NCBI RefSeq assembly: GCF_003144195.1
Contig: NW_020290004.1
Location: 371,665-435,664, forward strand
Direction: 5' to 3'
Length of the DNA stretch: 64,000 nucleotides
DNA from: Ceraceosorus guamensis
Lineage: Eukaryota > Basidiomycota > Exobasidiomycetes > Ceraceosorales > Ceraceosoraceae
Shown here: positions 1 through 11,595 of the stretch, piece after piece
How the letters are laid out: every line of letters begins with the position of its first letter
Numbering within the stretch: position 1 is the stretch's first letter
Notes under the pieces: generated by a model
The model's input: only the letters and a program-made list of their open reading frames with translations
Databases searched by the model: none
Told to the model about the DNA's origin: nothing
Position numbers and translations under genes: made by a program

Positions 1-1419
1 CAAAAGGTCAAAAGACGGAGCTTACTCCTATGCGCAGATTGCTGAAGACATTGCCACCTCGCCTATCGACCCCGCAAGGCCCTCTGCCTCAACCGCCTCC
101 TGCGCCAGCCCAGCCATCCACCGAGCGGCATCTTACACCAACATACTCATTTCGTGGAGGCAGAAAAGCCGGCCACACGCCTCCTACTTCTCTGCACGTT
201 CCGAAGACGCCCTGCTCTAAAGCTCTACCATCAACAACGCAAAGTCCGCGCCTGATCCCGTTTTCTCCTCAGCAATTGGGATTGCGACCTATTGTGTTGC
301 GCCGGTATACCCAAACTGGCACAAAGGAAGTTGACAGCAGTGCCACCATCACCGACAAGCCACTACCGACATACGTGAACGGCGAAGCAGAGCTTGATGT
401 TGGCGCGACGGACAAAATGTTGTACTATCCTTCGACAAGCCCTCACGATTCTCAGTACGGACTTGGGGACCACCTGAACGCGGACCACAGCTTTCTGGAC
501 ACGCGCCCATCCATCGAGACGACTGTTACCATAAATACTACATTGGTGAGGAAAGAGGCTCAGCACTTTGCCTGGGCACCGACGCCGCAGAAGAAGCTGA
601 CGTTGACTCTCTTGCGCGACGCTGTAGAGCCAATCCAAGCTGCACGCAGATGCAGCAGAGCTCAACTCTCCCTGCAGTCCGATCGAGGTACTGCTGGATG
701 ACAGCTTTTCGCGGCCGTCTCCACCTGCGCCGGCTTCGCCCTCCAAGTGCTTGGGAACAGTCTCTGGCGCCATCATTCAGGCTTTTCGAAGCGCTGAGCA
801 GTCATCGTCTACGCATCTCTCGCCCCCGCGCTCCCATCATCGAGTAGGCCTTCCTTTCAAAAGCTCCATGGAAGATGTGGGCCCCTCGCGTTCAACTCGG
901 TATTTCGCCCAAACGCCAACGGAGAGCAGCTCCGGTCTTCCCAGGCCATCCAAGCAGCGCGCTTCCTTCGTGCGCTCTCGTAGCGTCGCCGACATTGCGG
1001 ATGAGGTTGGGCTGGAAAAGAAAGACACGCCCCTAGACATGTCCAATAACGACAGCGGAATCTCTCTGAGTGGAAATGAGACTCCAGACCCGAGCTTGCG
1101 CGAAACCGATCCAAACAGCGTCCCATCGACTCACGGGGGCATGGAGCTGGATGAAGAATTAGGTTTCTCATACAACGTCACACCTCCACACTCCTTTCAA
1201 ATGACACCCAGATCGAGAATCGGCACCTCTCCTTTGCGCTTCATGAGCTCTTCTGCTAGACTCAGGGGCAGTGCGAGCCCCCTGACGACGCCTCGACGCT
1301 CACGCGTGTCATTCCCAGCAGAATCGCCTTCCGGCAAGACCTCGTCGCACCTCATGGACAATCACCCCACTCCAAGCTTCTGGGCCTTGTTCTGTTGCGT
1401 AGGAAAGGAGGTCAAGTGA
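1..1419 (+). CDS. Unknown Ser/Pro-rich protein, 3' part only
   Basis: The gene runs in from the left edge, so its start is missing. The last two exons are clear: one ends at 545 (TTG|GTGAGG), and the final exon runs 628-1419 after an 82-nt intron (546-627) with a CTGAC branch-like site and a CTGTAG end. The first ~150 bases read well in a different frame from 245-545, so another intron is needed. 154-244 would fit the phase but has a weak donor. The product is low complexity, rich in Ser, Pro, Thr and Arg, with SP/TP motifs (for example SPLTTP, PPRSHH) and acidic stretches. This is typical of a disordered, phosphorylated regulator. It ends in FWALFCCVGKEVK, a hydrophobic Cys-Cys tail. I do not recognise the family. 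Confidence 0.6.
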
Positions 1420-2767
1420 CCACTTGCACAGCCCCTTTCACGCACACACACACTCACGAACCAATGTGCGTCGGATCGACGCCATACTCCCCTTGAGGTC
1501 TGGCTTGACTGTGAGAGTAAACCTCGCATTGAGCTTTCTCCTCCGCTCATTGTGCCCTCGTGCCCCATCAGCCCTTGGTCTTCTCCAGAAACCAAGTTCG
1601 AATCCACTCGACCGTGCACCGCTTGGTCGCCGAGCTTGCGACGACTCGAGATTGGGATGTGATACATGCGCTATGTATATACGTGCGGGCGCTATATTTC
1701 AGCCGACTCGCCATGCACTGGGTTCCACCACTCATGCACGACTGGGACTCTTGACTCAATTGTACTCGGGTTAGAATCAACTCAATCGCCCTATAGATGC
1801 TGCTGCGCATGCTGAATTTCTCAATATGAATTAATCAGGTGCTCGTCTTGTTGAAGTCAAATCCTAGACGCGCTGCTGCTGCAGCTGCTGTGAATGCATG
1901 TACCAGTCAGTGAGTACAGATCGATCGCGATGGTGCGTGATGTAGAGCCTGCATCAACAAACACACCACCTTTGACGCGTCACGATGATGAGTGTTTGAA
2001 AGGGTGGCGCACAGCCACCCCCCAAATCCCCAGCATGCATATACTTCTAGGACAGGTCTGCTGCCCATATCCGCGACTGCATGCGTGTACATGAATATGC
2101 AGCATCTGCAGCCTCCAGTTTCATTAAAAGAGGCCCGAGAAAGTCACGACGAGTGTTGCTCTTGTCAACTGACGACTTATGCATGCTACTTTTGGTGAAT
2201 GAGCTCGAAGCAACCTATTCTCAATCAGAATAATTAAATGAAGGAGGAGCTGCCCTTCCCCCTTAATTCAGATTACGGCGGCCGAAGAGTTCAGCAGTTG
2301 CAGCTTCTCCATACCTGCATCGCATAGCCAGCATGGTGTGTGAGCCGCGCGGCAAAGCGAATCACATCTTTGAAAAAGAATTCTAAACGAGTCAAGTGGG
2401 TCGCGCGCGAATGGGCCGCGCACAATTTTGCGGCACAAAAATCAATTGGATAAGAATTGCGTGCATGAATTTGAATTCATGATTCTTGATTGGGGTCGAA
2501 AGTGCTCAGCAGCGCGGCCCCGGCTAAGTCTGTCCGCCGGCCACAATAAATAGACATCGTCACTTTGTCTCACCATCCGCATCATCTCATATAGCTCCCT
2601 TATTGCTGTCAGCAAGATTCAACTCAACGAAACGGATACGCAAGCAACATCGCCAGCACAATTGCTATACAGCTATATAAAGCCAATCGCCCAAGCGCCT
2701 GATTCATTAGAGACAAAGTGATTGGTCACTTTGTCGCGCAACGGCGCCTACTCTTGTCCGGTTGACT
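1420..2767. other. Intergenic region, 1.35 kb
   Basis: I see no gene here. Small ORFs on both strands lack codon continuity or family signatures. The right part is A+T-richer and forms the promoter of the coiled-coil gene at 2768. A GTTCGAATCC string near 1595 resembles a tRNA B box but has no tRNA fold around it. Confidence 0.5.
2674..2682 (+). promoter_or_regulatory. TATA box of the coiled-coil gene at 2768
   Basis: TATATAAAG lies about 90 nt upstream of the ATG at 2768 and is followed directly by a CCAAT pentamer (2683-2687). Position and sequence fit a core promoter, but no transcript data are available. Confidence 0.45.
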
Positions 2768-4645
2768 ATGCGCACTTCGACCACAGCCTCGACGCTGCGC
2801 CCGAGCTCTCTATCGCCTTCTATGCCGTCCGACGCTCCACTTCACGGCAATGATGGGCCTACGCCTGTCACACCAGACTATTCCATGGTCGATCGCAACT
2901 TCAAGATCATGAGAAGCTTGTCTGAACACGCCATCAATCGCATGCAAGACGTTGGGACAAAGCACGCCGGCTCCAGCAGACCACCTCCATCCGCCTTGCC
3001 ATCCGCCTTCAGATCACCGCAGCTATCGCCCTACGAGCCAGTGAGTCTGAGGTGTCTCCATACTGCCTGTATGCGTGTTCGAATGAGCTCCAAGACTGAT
3101 GCAGCATTCCATTCTCGCAGCAGACGGAGGAGGACGGCGCAGAGCACGATTTGTGGGGTCAGCGCACGATCACTAAACGCGCCAGCAAACGTCCTTCTCT
3201 CAGCTTGACTGGAGGGTTCGACAAACCACCCGTGCCCCGCCAAGTGTCCACTCCACTCACACACAGGCGTCGCAGTCGAGGATCTACTGAACCGCCAAAG
3301 ACTCTAGCTCGTCGCTCTTCTGCTCCGGACCTCAGTGAAGGCGTGACCGGAAAGACGTCTCGCAGATCATCCATGTCGGAACAAGATGAAGAGCTGGTGC
3401 AAACAATTGCGTCGCAAGAGCTAACGATAGAACATCTCAAAGCCAAGCAACGCGAGGCAGAGGCTGCTCAAGGGGAGCAGAAGACAACTTTTGTCGAGAC
3501 TGCGGAGCTCAAACAGCTGCGTGCTACAGTCTACGAGCAAGAAGAATGGTTTCAGCAACATCGTCAAGAAAGGGATGATCTCCAGGACAAGCTCAGTCGA
3601 ACCCTGCGGGAGAATTCTGAGCTGCGATCAGCCAAGAAGCAGCTCGAACAAGATCTCGAGTCCTATGAGCGTTATCTCAGTGCAGGCAAGGATGAGATTG
3701 ACAGAAACCACGAGGTAATTGCAAGGCTCGAGAAAAAGATAGCCAAGAACGTGGAGGATGAAGCGCGACTGGAGAATGAGATCAGTCACCTCGAAAAGGC
3801 TCTGGAGCGCGAACAAGACAAGTACCACGAGAGCAAGAAGGAATGGCAGAAGCTGAACAGCAGCAACCAGCTGAAGCTAGGTCGATTCGAAGAACGCGTA
3901 CAAGAGCTCGAAGATGAGGTCAAGAGCAAGGAAGATGATATGCAGGAGGAGCTCGACAGAGTCAGAGCTATTGCCAACACGGTACCAGACCTTCAGCAGG
4001 AGATTGCAGTGCTCACCAAGTTTGCAAAGGGCATGGCTGTCGACGAGGGCGACATGACGCTCAGCGAGCTTCGCGGTGAAAGGGAGCGCTCTCCAGACCT
4101 GGAAGCTGAGCTCACAGGCGCCTGGCTACCTTTTGGTACCAGCAGAGGGCGTGCACAGGGCAAGCGTGACAGCCTCAGATTGAGCGTGGTGAGTTTGTTC
4201 ACATCTTTAGGCAGTATAACCACATGATCGGTGAAGTTGACCTTGCTTGATTGGAATCCAGGCTCAGTCAGAGCGCGAAATCGCGTACGCAGAGTCTGGC
4301 ATGCAGACCCAAAGCGACGAGAGTGAAGCACCGCTCTACGCAGAGACCAAGACGATCTCGGCGGAAGCAAAGCCATCGATGGTGTCAGCAGCGGTACAGT
4401 CGGACTTGACGCCACTCGTCCCGACCATTGTCGTTCACAAGGTCGACCTTAACGAGCTGCGCATCGAAGCCGTCAAGCGCCTGAGTGATTTCTGGCGCTC
4501 CTCAAATCGCAATCAGACGCTCCTCACAGTGGCTGGACTGGCTTGGGCGGTGCATTATGCGCTCTCAGAGTCGGACGAGGAATGGGTCAACAGGACCGAC
4601 ACGTTCATGAATCCTGGCGCATACGTGCCCGCCTTTGGCCATTGA
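2768..4645 (+). CDS. Coiled-coil protein with C-terminal hydrophobic segment
   Basis: Three exons: 2768-3040, 3121-4188 and 4262-4645, giving 574 residues. The introns are 80 and 73 nt with GTGAGT donors. The N-terminal ~190 residues are Ser/Pro/Arg-rich and disordered. From about residue 190 to 390 there is an unbroken Glu/Lys/Gln-rich coiled coil. The C-terminal part carries two short Gln motifs (GMQTQSD and AVQSDL) that resemble dynein light chain LC8-binding sites. A segment around TLLTVAGLAWAVHYALS could be a weak membrane or amphipathic helix. The start is the first ATG after a TATA box. The architecture suggests a scaffold at a cytoskeletal or organelle surface, but I recognise no family. 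Confidence 0.75.
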
Positions 4646-6322
4646 AGTCGCCAAACGTGGTTTCCAGCACTATTCAGGCCGCAGAAGAAGGAGCGGTGAA
4701 TGGACCTAAGTTGACGATTCGATAAGCCCTCATCATCGATCGAGCGCACGAGGCAACAGGGCCGCACCCATGGGTCTGGATCCCGTCCTCGCACCAGATG
4801 TACTAACAGTTACTTGCCGTTCATCACTCCCCCGATTGTATCACAACCATTCGCTCGCGAGAGCTAGCAACCGTCATACCCGTGCCTGGCAATCGATCTC
4901 CTTGTTTGGCGACGAGCGGCGCTTACCGAGACGAGCGCGCAAGATGACACGTCTTCTTTGATGTCTGATGTCGGATGTCTGACGCTCATTGTTGCGAGGT
5001 TCACAGCTTCCTTCGCGCCGTCATTGCTGGATGAGGAGGATCGCTAGCCACCATGCCCTTACTCGAGGCTTGGATGGGTACTGCTGTGTTGTAAATGTGT
5101 GGCATGAGGCCTTGAGATCGAAGTAGCTGCCGGCCTGGACCCAGTCACCCATGCATGTATTCAGACGAATGTTGCTGTAGACTCTTGACTACTAGCTTGG
5201 TACACGGTCACAGTGCAGAGTGAGCTTGAGTGTGAGTGACCCGCGGCTACGCCATGTCCGATTGAGGCAGCTATATACTGCTGCTGTGCGGGGGCGCACA
5301 GACACGTCGCACCGAACGGTATACATGCGCATGCTGATGTTTTTTCGTTCCGATTCTTGATCCAAATCATGATGGAGCGGCCAGCAGCTCCGTGCACGTG
5401 CATCGAGTTGTATTCGCTGATTGAGAGCTTGTATAAGATGAATTCAAAAAAGTGTTGGTCTCGTGCATCGCGTGTACCTGCCTCCAACGACATCAAGATT
5501 CGAGACGCGAGACTCGAAAGCCGGGCCTCACGACCACTGTGACTGTTCTGCTTCAGTATTCGAAAGTCCAGGCCCCCCAACGGTCGATGTACGGTGCAGA
5601 TTTCAAGGCATGTGGGATACAGAAGCAGAAAGCTGGCATCAAACATGTGCCCAAGTGCCTACATCAGCATTGCGCGACAGCTGGAGCGGCTCGAACAGCG
5701 GCTGAGCACACATCCCGCTGGCCGCGATGTTCGACCCACGAGCAACCTCGCGCGAATAACTGGGCAGGATGGCTGTCTACTGGCTATTAGCTGATGGGTG
5801 GATGACAATCAGACCACCTTTGCTCCTCCCTCTTCGTTCTTCTCCCATCATCACAGACGTCAGCAGTCAAAGATCTCAAGCTACAGCTACAGCTTTCCTA
5901 CAGACCGACGTCCTTGCGCCTCTCGTGTCTCTCACTCGCGCTCTCACTCGCTCTCTCGCTCGCTCTCTCTCTCTCTCTCTCTTTCGCTCCCTCTCTTTCT
6001 ATCGCTTCCCCTCTCTCTCGCTCCTTCCCCCTCTCGCTCCCCCTCTCCCTCGCGCTCCCGCTCTCGCTTTCCCACTCCCTTCCGTTCTCCCGCGATCTCC
6101 ACGTCCGGATCCTTCTCTTCTCCTGTCCTCTTCATTGGAAGCAGCGGAGAGAATCAGTTCTCAATTCAAACTTCACCAGCAGTCACGCCGCTATTCTTCT
6201 CGGAGAGGGCCTCTTTACTCGTGAGTCATCCTCGCCGGCTTCGTCTCACGTCGATCGGCAGGAGTCAAGCATTGACCCACGGCCTTATTTCGAAGAAGGA
6301 CTATCCCAGGACGAGAAGCACC
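4646..6322. other. Intergenic region, 1.7 kb, with pyrimidine tract
   Basis: No convincing gene. The right half is the upstream region of the gene at 6323 and contains a long CT-rich tract (about 5917-6110). That tract keeps several frames open and creates false Ser/Leu/Arg-rich ORFs. The left half holds only short shadow ORFs. Confidence 0.5.
5917..6110 (+). repeat. CT-rich low-complexity tract in promoter/5' UTR
   Basis: Nearly pure TCTC/CTCG pyrimidine sequence about 200-400 nt upstream of the start codon at 6323. CT-rich promoter tracts ahead of the transcription start are common in fungi. In-frame translation gives only Ser/Leu/Arg runs, so I treat it as non-coding. Confidence 0.6.
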
Positions 6323-7329
6323 ATGATGTCTCTTCAACGTAGCCATCCCGCTGACAGTGACCCAACGGACGTGCTCTATGCACAGTCGCCTACGCCCGCC
6401 CGCCCGCTTCTGAGCCCCAGTGGCAGCTTCTATAAGCCACCGGGACCTCGCCGTGTCACGCCACCTTTGGCACGAGAGGTAACCACGTCCGAATCAAGCG
6501 AAGCAGAGAAGCGATTGCAGACCGATAACTCGCTGCTACGAAGCGAGGTGCACCGCCTTGAAGAGGAGCTTCGTAAGGCTAACAGTCGTTCACAGCCTCA
6601 ATCAGCCCCTAGCAGCTCTCACGATGCGGGGGCTCTGAACGACCAAGCCTCATACTACGAGGGTCTTTTGGCGGAGAAAGAGGCGCGCATCCGGAAGGTG
6701 ATGGGCCAGAACTTGGCCCTCTGGAAGGAAAAAGGGCAGCTTGCTGTCCAGAACGCGGCTCTGTCCAGCGCGTCTGCGGAGGACAAGGCCACCATTGCAC
6801 GCTTGGAAAAGCTTGTTGCCACGCAAAAAGACCGCATCAAGAAACTCCGGCAAAGTGACAAGGAGAGAGAGGAGTTCTTCGACAAGAATGTCCTTCTCTA
6901 CCAAGACCAGATCAAGATGTGCAAGGAGGCCGTCAAGGAGGAGAAGTTGAGATCGGAGGCGGAGTTATTTGATGCTGACGAAGCGCGGGACGTGGTAGAG
7001 GGGGAGTTGCTGGAGATGCGATCAAAGCGCACTGATGCACAGGAAAAAGTCCGAGCTCTTGAGATGGAGATTGTGGCGCTGAAAGCGGCGCAGCACGGGG
7101 CAGTATGGCTGCCCGAGCTGGTGCACGGCGAGATGGAAGCGAATCAGAGTCTGCTGAGCGAGCTTGGCGAGGATGTGAGTCTAGGCATCAATGCCGTGAG
7201 GCATTCACCTGCCCAGCTGACTTTGCGGGCTTGTTATCCTATCAGAATGTATTCGACGATCAGGAAGGGTTGGAAGACCGTCAGAACGACCAGCATCTCG
7301 AGCAATTCCTCGACAGTCTCGCTTCCTGA
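6323..7329 (+). CDS. Unknown coiled-coil protein
   Basis: Two exons, 6323-7174 and 7246-7329 (71-nt intron, GTGAGT...ATCAG), giving 311 residues. The start is ATG-ATG in a CACCATG context. An open frame continues upstream but only through the CT-rich tract. Residues ~1-55 are Pro/Ser-rich (SPTPARPLLSPSGSF). From about residue 58 to 260 the protein is heptad-like coiled coil (RLEEELRKAN, RLEKLVATQKDRIKKL). It ends with an acidic/Gln tail (DDQEGLEDRQNDQHLEQFL). It lies beside another coiled-coil gene on the same strand, but no sequence kinship is visible. Function unknown; no family recognised. Confidence 0.7.
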
Positions 7330-8420
7330 TCGGTCAACCGCTGGACCTTGCTGCTCGAAAGCAAGACATTCATCATCGATAGTGAGTCTTCCACGCCACT
7401 CAAGATCTACTCATCGTTCACACGCATTCTTCAATCCTTCAGGTGCTTTGCGATGAAGTGCTCCGTCAACGTTCTCGACCTTTCTATATCATCGGCCGCC
7501 AAAGCTTCTCCATCAACATCAGCTGCAAGGTCTTTGTCACCCCTCACGACCAGCAAAGATTCATTCTGATCGATTCTTGTAGCCTCCAGGTCCTTCTCCA
7601 TCAAGTGTTTGCTTCGTAATCGTCCATCACATCCTTATTCCCACGACCAGGACGCCTCTCCCTCGGATCGGTCAGCTCTATCCTCCATGCGGGGCTCAAT
7701 ACGTGTGTCGCAACTGCCACGCATTTTCGACTCATTCAAGCAGCCATCATAGTCGACCAACGCCATTGTACTATACCGACACAGGCATGCCCAATCCAAG
7801 TGGGGATGCTGAAGCTGTCCTTCATGTTCGCACTAGCATTGGAATCGCGTGTACGAAGCGCGCAGGTGAAATAGACGCGGTACCCCATGCATGCAGACGA
7901 GACGCGCAATGGTGTCTGTGCTTATCTGATCGGACTTAGTATGCGCGCGTGTGAGGTCAAGTGGACACGAGCTCGACCCTCCGTTGCCAAGACATCACGA
8001 TTTTGAGGCTTGATCGATTTGTGAGATCGAGCGCTACAAGTGGCAGGGCAAGCGTGGCTGGCGAGAGTAGGTGCAGGGTCCTGCATTGTTCCTCGAGGTG
8101 CTGTGCGGCCTCACCTTCTGCCGACTCCACCGTGGCTCAGCACGCGCAATGAGGAAGAGTGGACCGGGTTCCCACGCTGATGATGCTGCTGCTATCTCCC
8201 GGAAATCAGAACACTCGCGGCACCGGAATCCATTCCCGTGCCTGCATCAGATGGCGCTGCTTCTCTTATCGAGCTCATGGGGCCGCAAGGCGAGGGCTCG
8301 CAGACTTATAAGTAGCGGAGTCGCAACCCCTTCTCCCCTTCACTTTCCTCATCCCATCCTTGTCCCCTCCTAGTCCTAGCTCCCTCCTCCCCCCTTCCCC
8401 CCCCACAACTTTGATTCAGA
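7330..8420. other. Intergenic region, 1.1 kb
   Basis: No gene seen. It contains the 3' flank of the coiled-coil gene and the promoter of the BIM1-like gene, with a TATA-like site at 8307 and a C/T-rich leader immediately before the ATG. Confidence 0.5.
8307..8312 (+). promoter_or_regulatory. TATA-like box of BIM1-like gene
   Basis: TATAAG lies ~115 nt before the ATG at 8421, followed by a C/T-rich leader with no intervening ATG. It supports 8421 as the true start codon, which matters because the predicted protein then lacks a signal peptide. Confidence 0.4.
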
Positions 8421-9356
8421 ATGTCGCAACGCCCAACCGGAAGCACTATGGGGCCGGCCGCCTTCATGTGGCCCGCGGATCGTCCCTGGGCAGCAGAGTA
8501 CGACAACGTACCTCCTTGCGGCTCGAGCGCAGGCGTTGGAGAGAGAACGCCTTTTCCGCTCAGTGCGTAGCTCGTTGTCACTGCCACCGCCTTTGAGCCG
8601 AAAGCAGACTGACGTTTTGAGTGCTTGCCTGCCTTGTAGCGGACGGACGCCTCGCCATGATCACGCAGAACGAGACGACGGCCGTCCACATGAGCATCTC
8701 GTATGACAACAGTGAGTTCAGCCTTCGCACCGCAGGCCGTAATCGGCAACGAAGACGAAGTCTAAACATGCATTTGGTTCCTAGACCCCACTTCATTGTC
8801 TCAATTCGAGACGTTCTACACGCCCAACGAGGTTGACCTGGACCTGGGTCACACGTGCGTCTGGGCCCCCGATCCGCCAGCAAATGTGACGGCCGGAACA
8901 AATGCGACTTTCAGCCTGATGTACGTCGCCAACGCTGTCAACGAGGCGCCTGCACAGGTGTTCTACGCATGCACCGACGTCACCTTCGTCGAGCCGGCTG
9001 CATTTGCAGCAACTGGGATCGCAGTGCCGTGTTTCAACGCGACCCGCGAAGCTCCCGCCGGCGACACGGTAACGACTGAATCCGGCACTACGCTGACGAA
9101 CCCTCACGTAGATTCATCGGCCCAAGGCTCTGGAGGTCTGACGGGCGGTCAAATTGCAGGTGCCGTCGTCGGTAGCGTGGCAGGCGCAGCCTTACTGCTG
9201 GGCCTGGCGTTTGCGCTCTTCAAGCGCAGGCACGCCAAGGCTGAGGCGCGCGCATCAACGGACCCTTTCAATGCTGGGTCGCGCATGGAGCAGTCTTCGG
9301 ATGGAAGCAATTCTCTCGCATCGAGGTCCCTGAGCGAAATGAAGCAGGCTCATTGA
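8421..9356 (+). CDS. BIM1/X325-like (LPMO-fold) cell-surface protein
   Basis: Three exons: 8421-8562, 8640-8711 and 8785-9356, giving 261 residues. Introns are 77 and 73 nt. The N-terminal half carries the BIM1-like domain signatures: GPAAFMWPADRPW, PPCGSS, PFPLTDGR, then a b-sandwich ending in DLGHTCVW, GTNATFSL and QVFYACTDVTFV. Several N-x-T/S sites (NVT, NAT) suggest glycosylation. After a Ser/Gly-rich linker comes one membrane helix (GAVVGSVAGAALLLGLAFAL), then KRRHAK and a ~45-residue tail, so it is a type I-like membrane protein. The family is related to lytic polysaccharide monooxygenases and includes the copper-import factor Bim1. The usual signal peptide and N-terminal His are not visible; an upstream exon may have been missed. 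Confidence 0.75.
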
Positions 9357-9644
9357 CTGGACTTGCAGACTCAAAACAGCAGCTGAGTCTCATCGAGTCG
9401 CCCATCCAGTCCTACCTCGTCGGGTAGCATCGAAGGTGTTCCAGACCGAAACGTAGAGTCACGTAATGAAATGACACGCTGAACGACCTTTGATTCGTTG
9501 ATTGCTTTGTCCGAATGACGGTGAGCAAGCGAGGACTCGGTAGTCATAAGTGTGTACTCAATGCGCATCGAAGGCAGGGTTAGCGTCTTGTAGCTGAGTT
9601 GCCAACGCTGATCGAAGCGAGCGAGTGGCGTCACCCCGAGTCGC

Positions 9645-11595
9645 CTAAAGATAGCGATCATTGTGAGTGGGCGAGTCCAGGAGCGCGTTCCAAAAGTCTT
9701 GCGAAGCTGGACTGTGCTGAGGCGAGCTAGGCCAACCTCCGAGCACATTGCGCTCTGGCGAAGAGGTATGTGCTGAAGGAGGCATGATAGAAGATGCCGA
9801 GCCCGACTTGGCCTGTTCTACTGACGATGGAAGTGTGTTAGAGGCAACAGCGGAGCGTGAAGGCGGCGGCATAAAATGACTCGAAGGCGATGCAACTGGT
9901 ATGTCTTCTGGCGTCTTCTTTGGCTCAAGAGGATGAGAGCGTAAAGAAGAATCGGAGTCATGCGAGGATGTCGAAATCCTGCGCTGTCGCTTGCTCTCTT
10001 GCATCATAGCATGCACATCACGAGTCGTCCCGATGAGCGCGTCTTCGCCCGGGTCCTGAGCGTGAACCCAACCTATGTGCTTCTTCAAGCTCTTGTACTT
10101 CGTGCCTTCTTGCATGTAGACGTGGGTTCGGCCGCTGTAAAATCTGCCTGTGCTTGTATAGCCTGATGGATTGGAAGGTTCAAAATGAACTAGTGCGTGG
10201 GTCTTTGGCTCCGTTGGACTTGATCCAAAAGCGTATTTTGCCTTGTCGACCGAAGATGCGAGCGGAAATGTCAAAGCTGCTCAAGCGTGAATCAGGCTTT
10301 CCGTACTCACATGGGCATGAGTGGCGTCAGGTAGGTACTTGGAAGCGTGGTTGACTATCGCCAGGTGCATGGCCCTGCGTTGCCCAAGAGGTACTCTATT
10401 GTGGAAGTGTATTGTCAGTCCATGAGGAAAGTCTGTGGGTATGTGACGCTGCTTGTCGAAGCTAGCTGGAAGCATGCGACCACCATTGTACCTAGGGTCG
10501 CGATGTAGGCGGAGCTGCACGGGATCAGCTCGAGGTGCTTCAACATCCGGAGTCGCAGTCTGGGTGTGAGCTTCCGGTAGGTCCTCCGCCTGTACCTGCT
10601 TGGCCCGAGCGGCGGCCTGTTCGGACAAGATTGATTTCCGTTTTGCCCAAGGCTCGTAGGGCTGCTCTTCTTTGACCATCACTCCGACCGGCTTTTGATC
10701 ATCGCCAAGAACGAGGTGCGAACCTGTTGGATGAGGCCGAAAGACCGAACCGGGAGGCATCATGATATGATGTCCCCGATGATAATAGCCTGCTCCGCAC
10801 CTGCGTCAGTGCCCTTACATCTTCCAAATGAGTCTGCTGCGGCTGCTCACCGAGCGATGTCCTCCCACCACCCTCTATTCGATGCTGTTTCGAGCCCTCC
10901 ACCTCGAACATTGTTGCCTTCGCATGATAAATAGGTTCGTGAAAACTTGGCCCAAATGTTCTCCACACCTAGACAGGAGAAAAATATGAGCTACGAGGAT
11001 CGTTTGCAACAGTGCTTCTTGATCCCACCTTGACGTTATCTGCGTGCGGCACAAATGTCTCTGCGTGCAATTTTGCCGCGTGGGCTAAGACCTCGTGTTC
11101 GTGTTTGGGTATGTTGCTGCCGAACTTGACGCTGATGTTCTTGACCGGACCAATCCATGCACGAGCTTTGTGCGCGTCGAGTGCGGGTCTGAGTTTGTCT
11201 TCAGGTATCGCTTCGTTGATGACATTCGTAGCTCTTTCGCGCGTCAAATCATTCGCGCTGAATTTCCTTCTCCGACTTGGAACCATCTGAAGCGATGCGC
11301 GATTTGAAGGCTTTCTGCTCTTGGCTCCATGGGCGTGGGAAGAGGCTGTTGAAGCCGTGGCGGCTGGAAGCCTACCAGTGTGGGAAGCGAAGTTCACTGA
11401 CGACTCGGGGGACGAAAGGAGGAAGTTCACTGAGCCTTCCGATGAAGCTGGACTCGCCGCACCACTAGCAGTGCCATGCAAAGCCTTAGCAGCTTTCGCA
11501 GCACCCTCTGCAAGACCTGTGGGTGCTGCCCGTGTGGTCGAGGAGATAGCCACCACAGCGAAGAGGGACGCGACCGAATTCCAGCCTAGCATCAT
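9645..11595 (-). CDS. Unknown secreted protein
   Basis: Four exons on the minus strand: 11029-11595, 10851-10968, 10311-10789 and 9645-10241, giving 586 residues. Introns are 60, 61 and 69 nt. The start was chosen because MMLGWNSVASLFAVVAISS followed by TTRAAPTG is a good signal peptide. The mature protein begins with an Ala/Ser-rich stretch. A possibly folded centre follows, with KFGSNIPKHEHEVLAHAAKL, VWRTFGPSFHEPIYHAKATM, GYYHRGHHIMMPPGSVFRPH and FPHGLTIHFHNRVPLGQRR. It is unusually rich in His and aromatics. The last ~130 residues are Ser/Pro-rich and disordered. I recognise no family. It could be an extracellular protein or effector. An open frame extends upstream of the chosen Met but lacks similar quality. 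Confidence 0.65.

Noticed and set aside
2-190. YSYAQIAEDIATSP near the left edge resembles the start of a forkhead domain.
   Set aside because: The residues after it do not follow the forkhead pattern (no LTL..IY.W, no WKN..RHNLS), so the likeness is chance.
1560-1640. Possible tRNA around GTTCGAATCC.
   Set aside because: No matching T-stem, A box or acceptor stem could be paired around it.
5798-6322. N-terminal extension of the 6323 gene through a Ser/Leu/Arg-rich frame.
   Set aside because: The reading frame is open only because of the CT-rich promoter tract; ATG 6323 has a good context.
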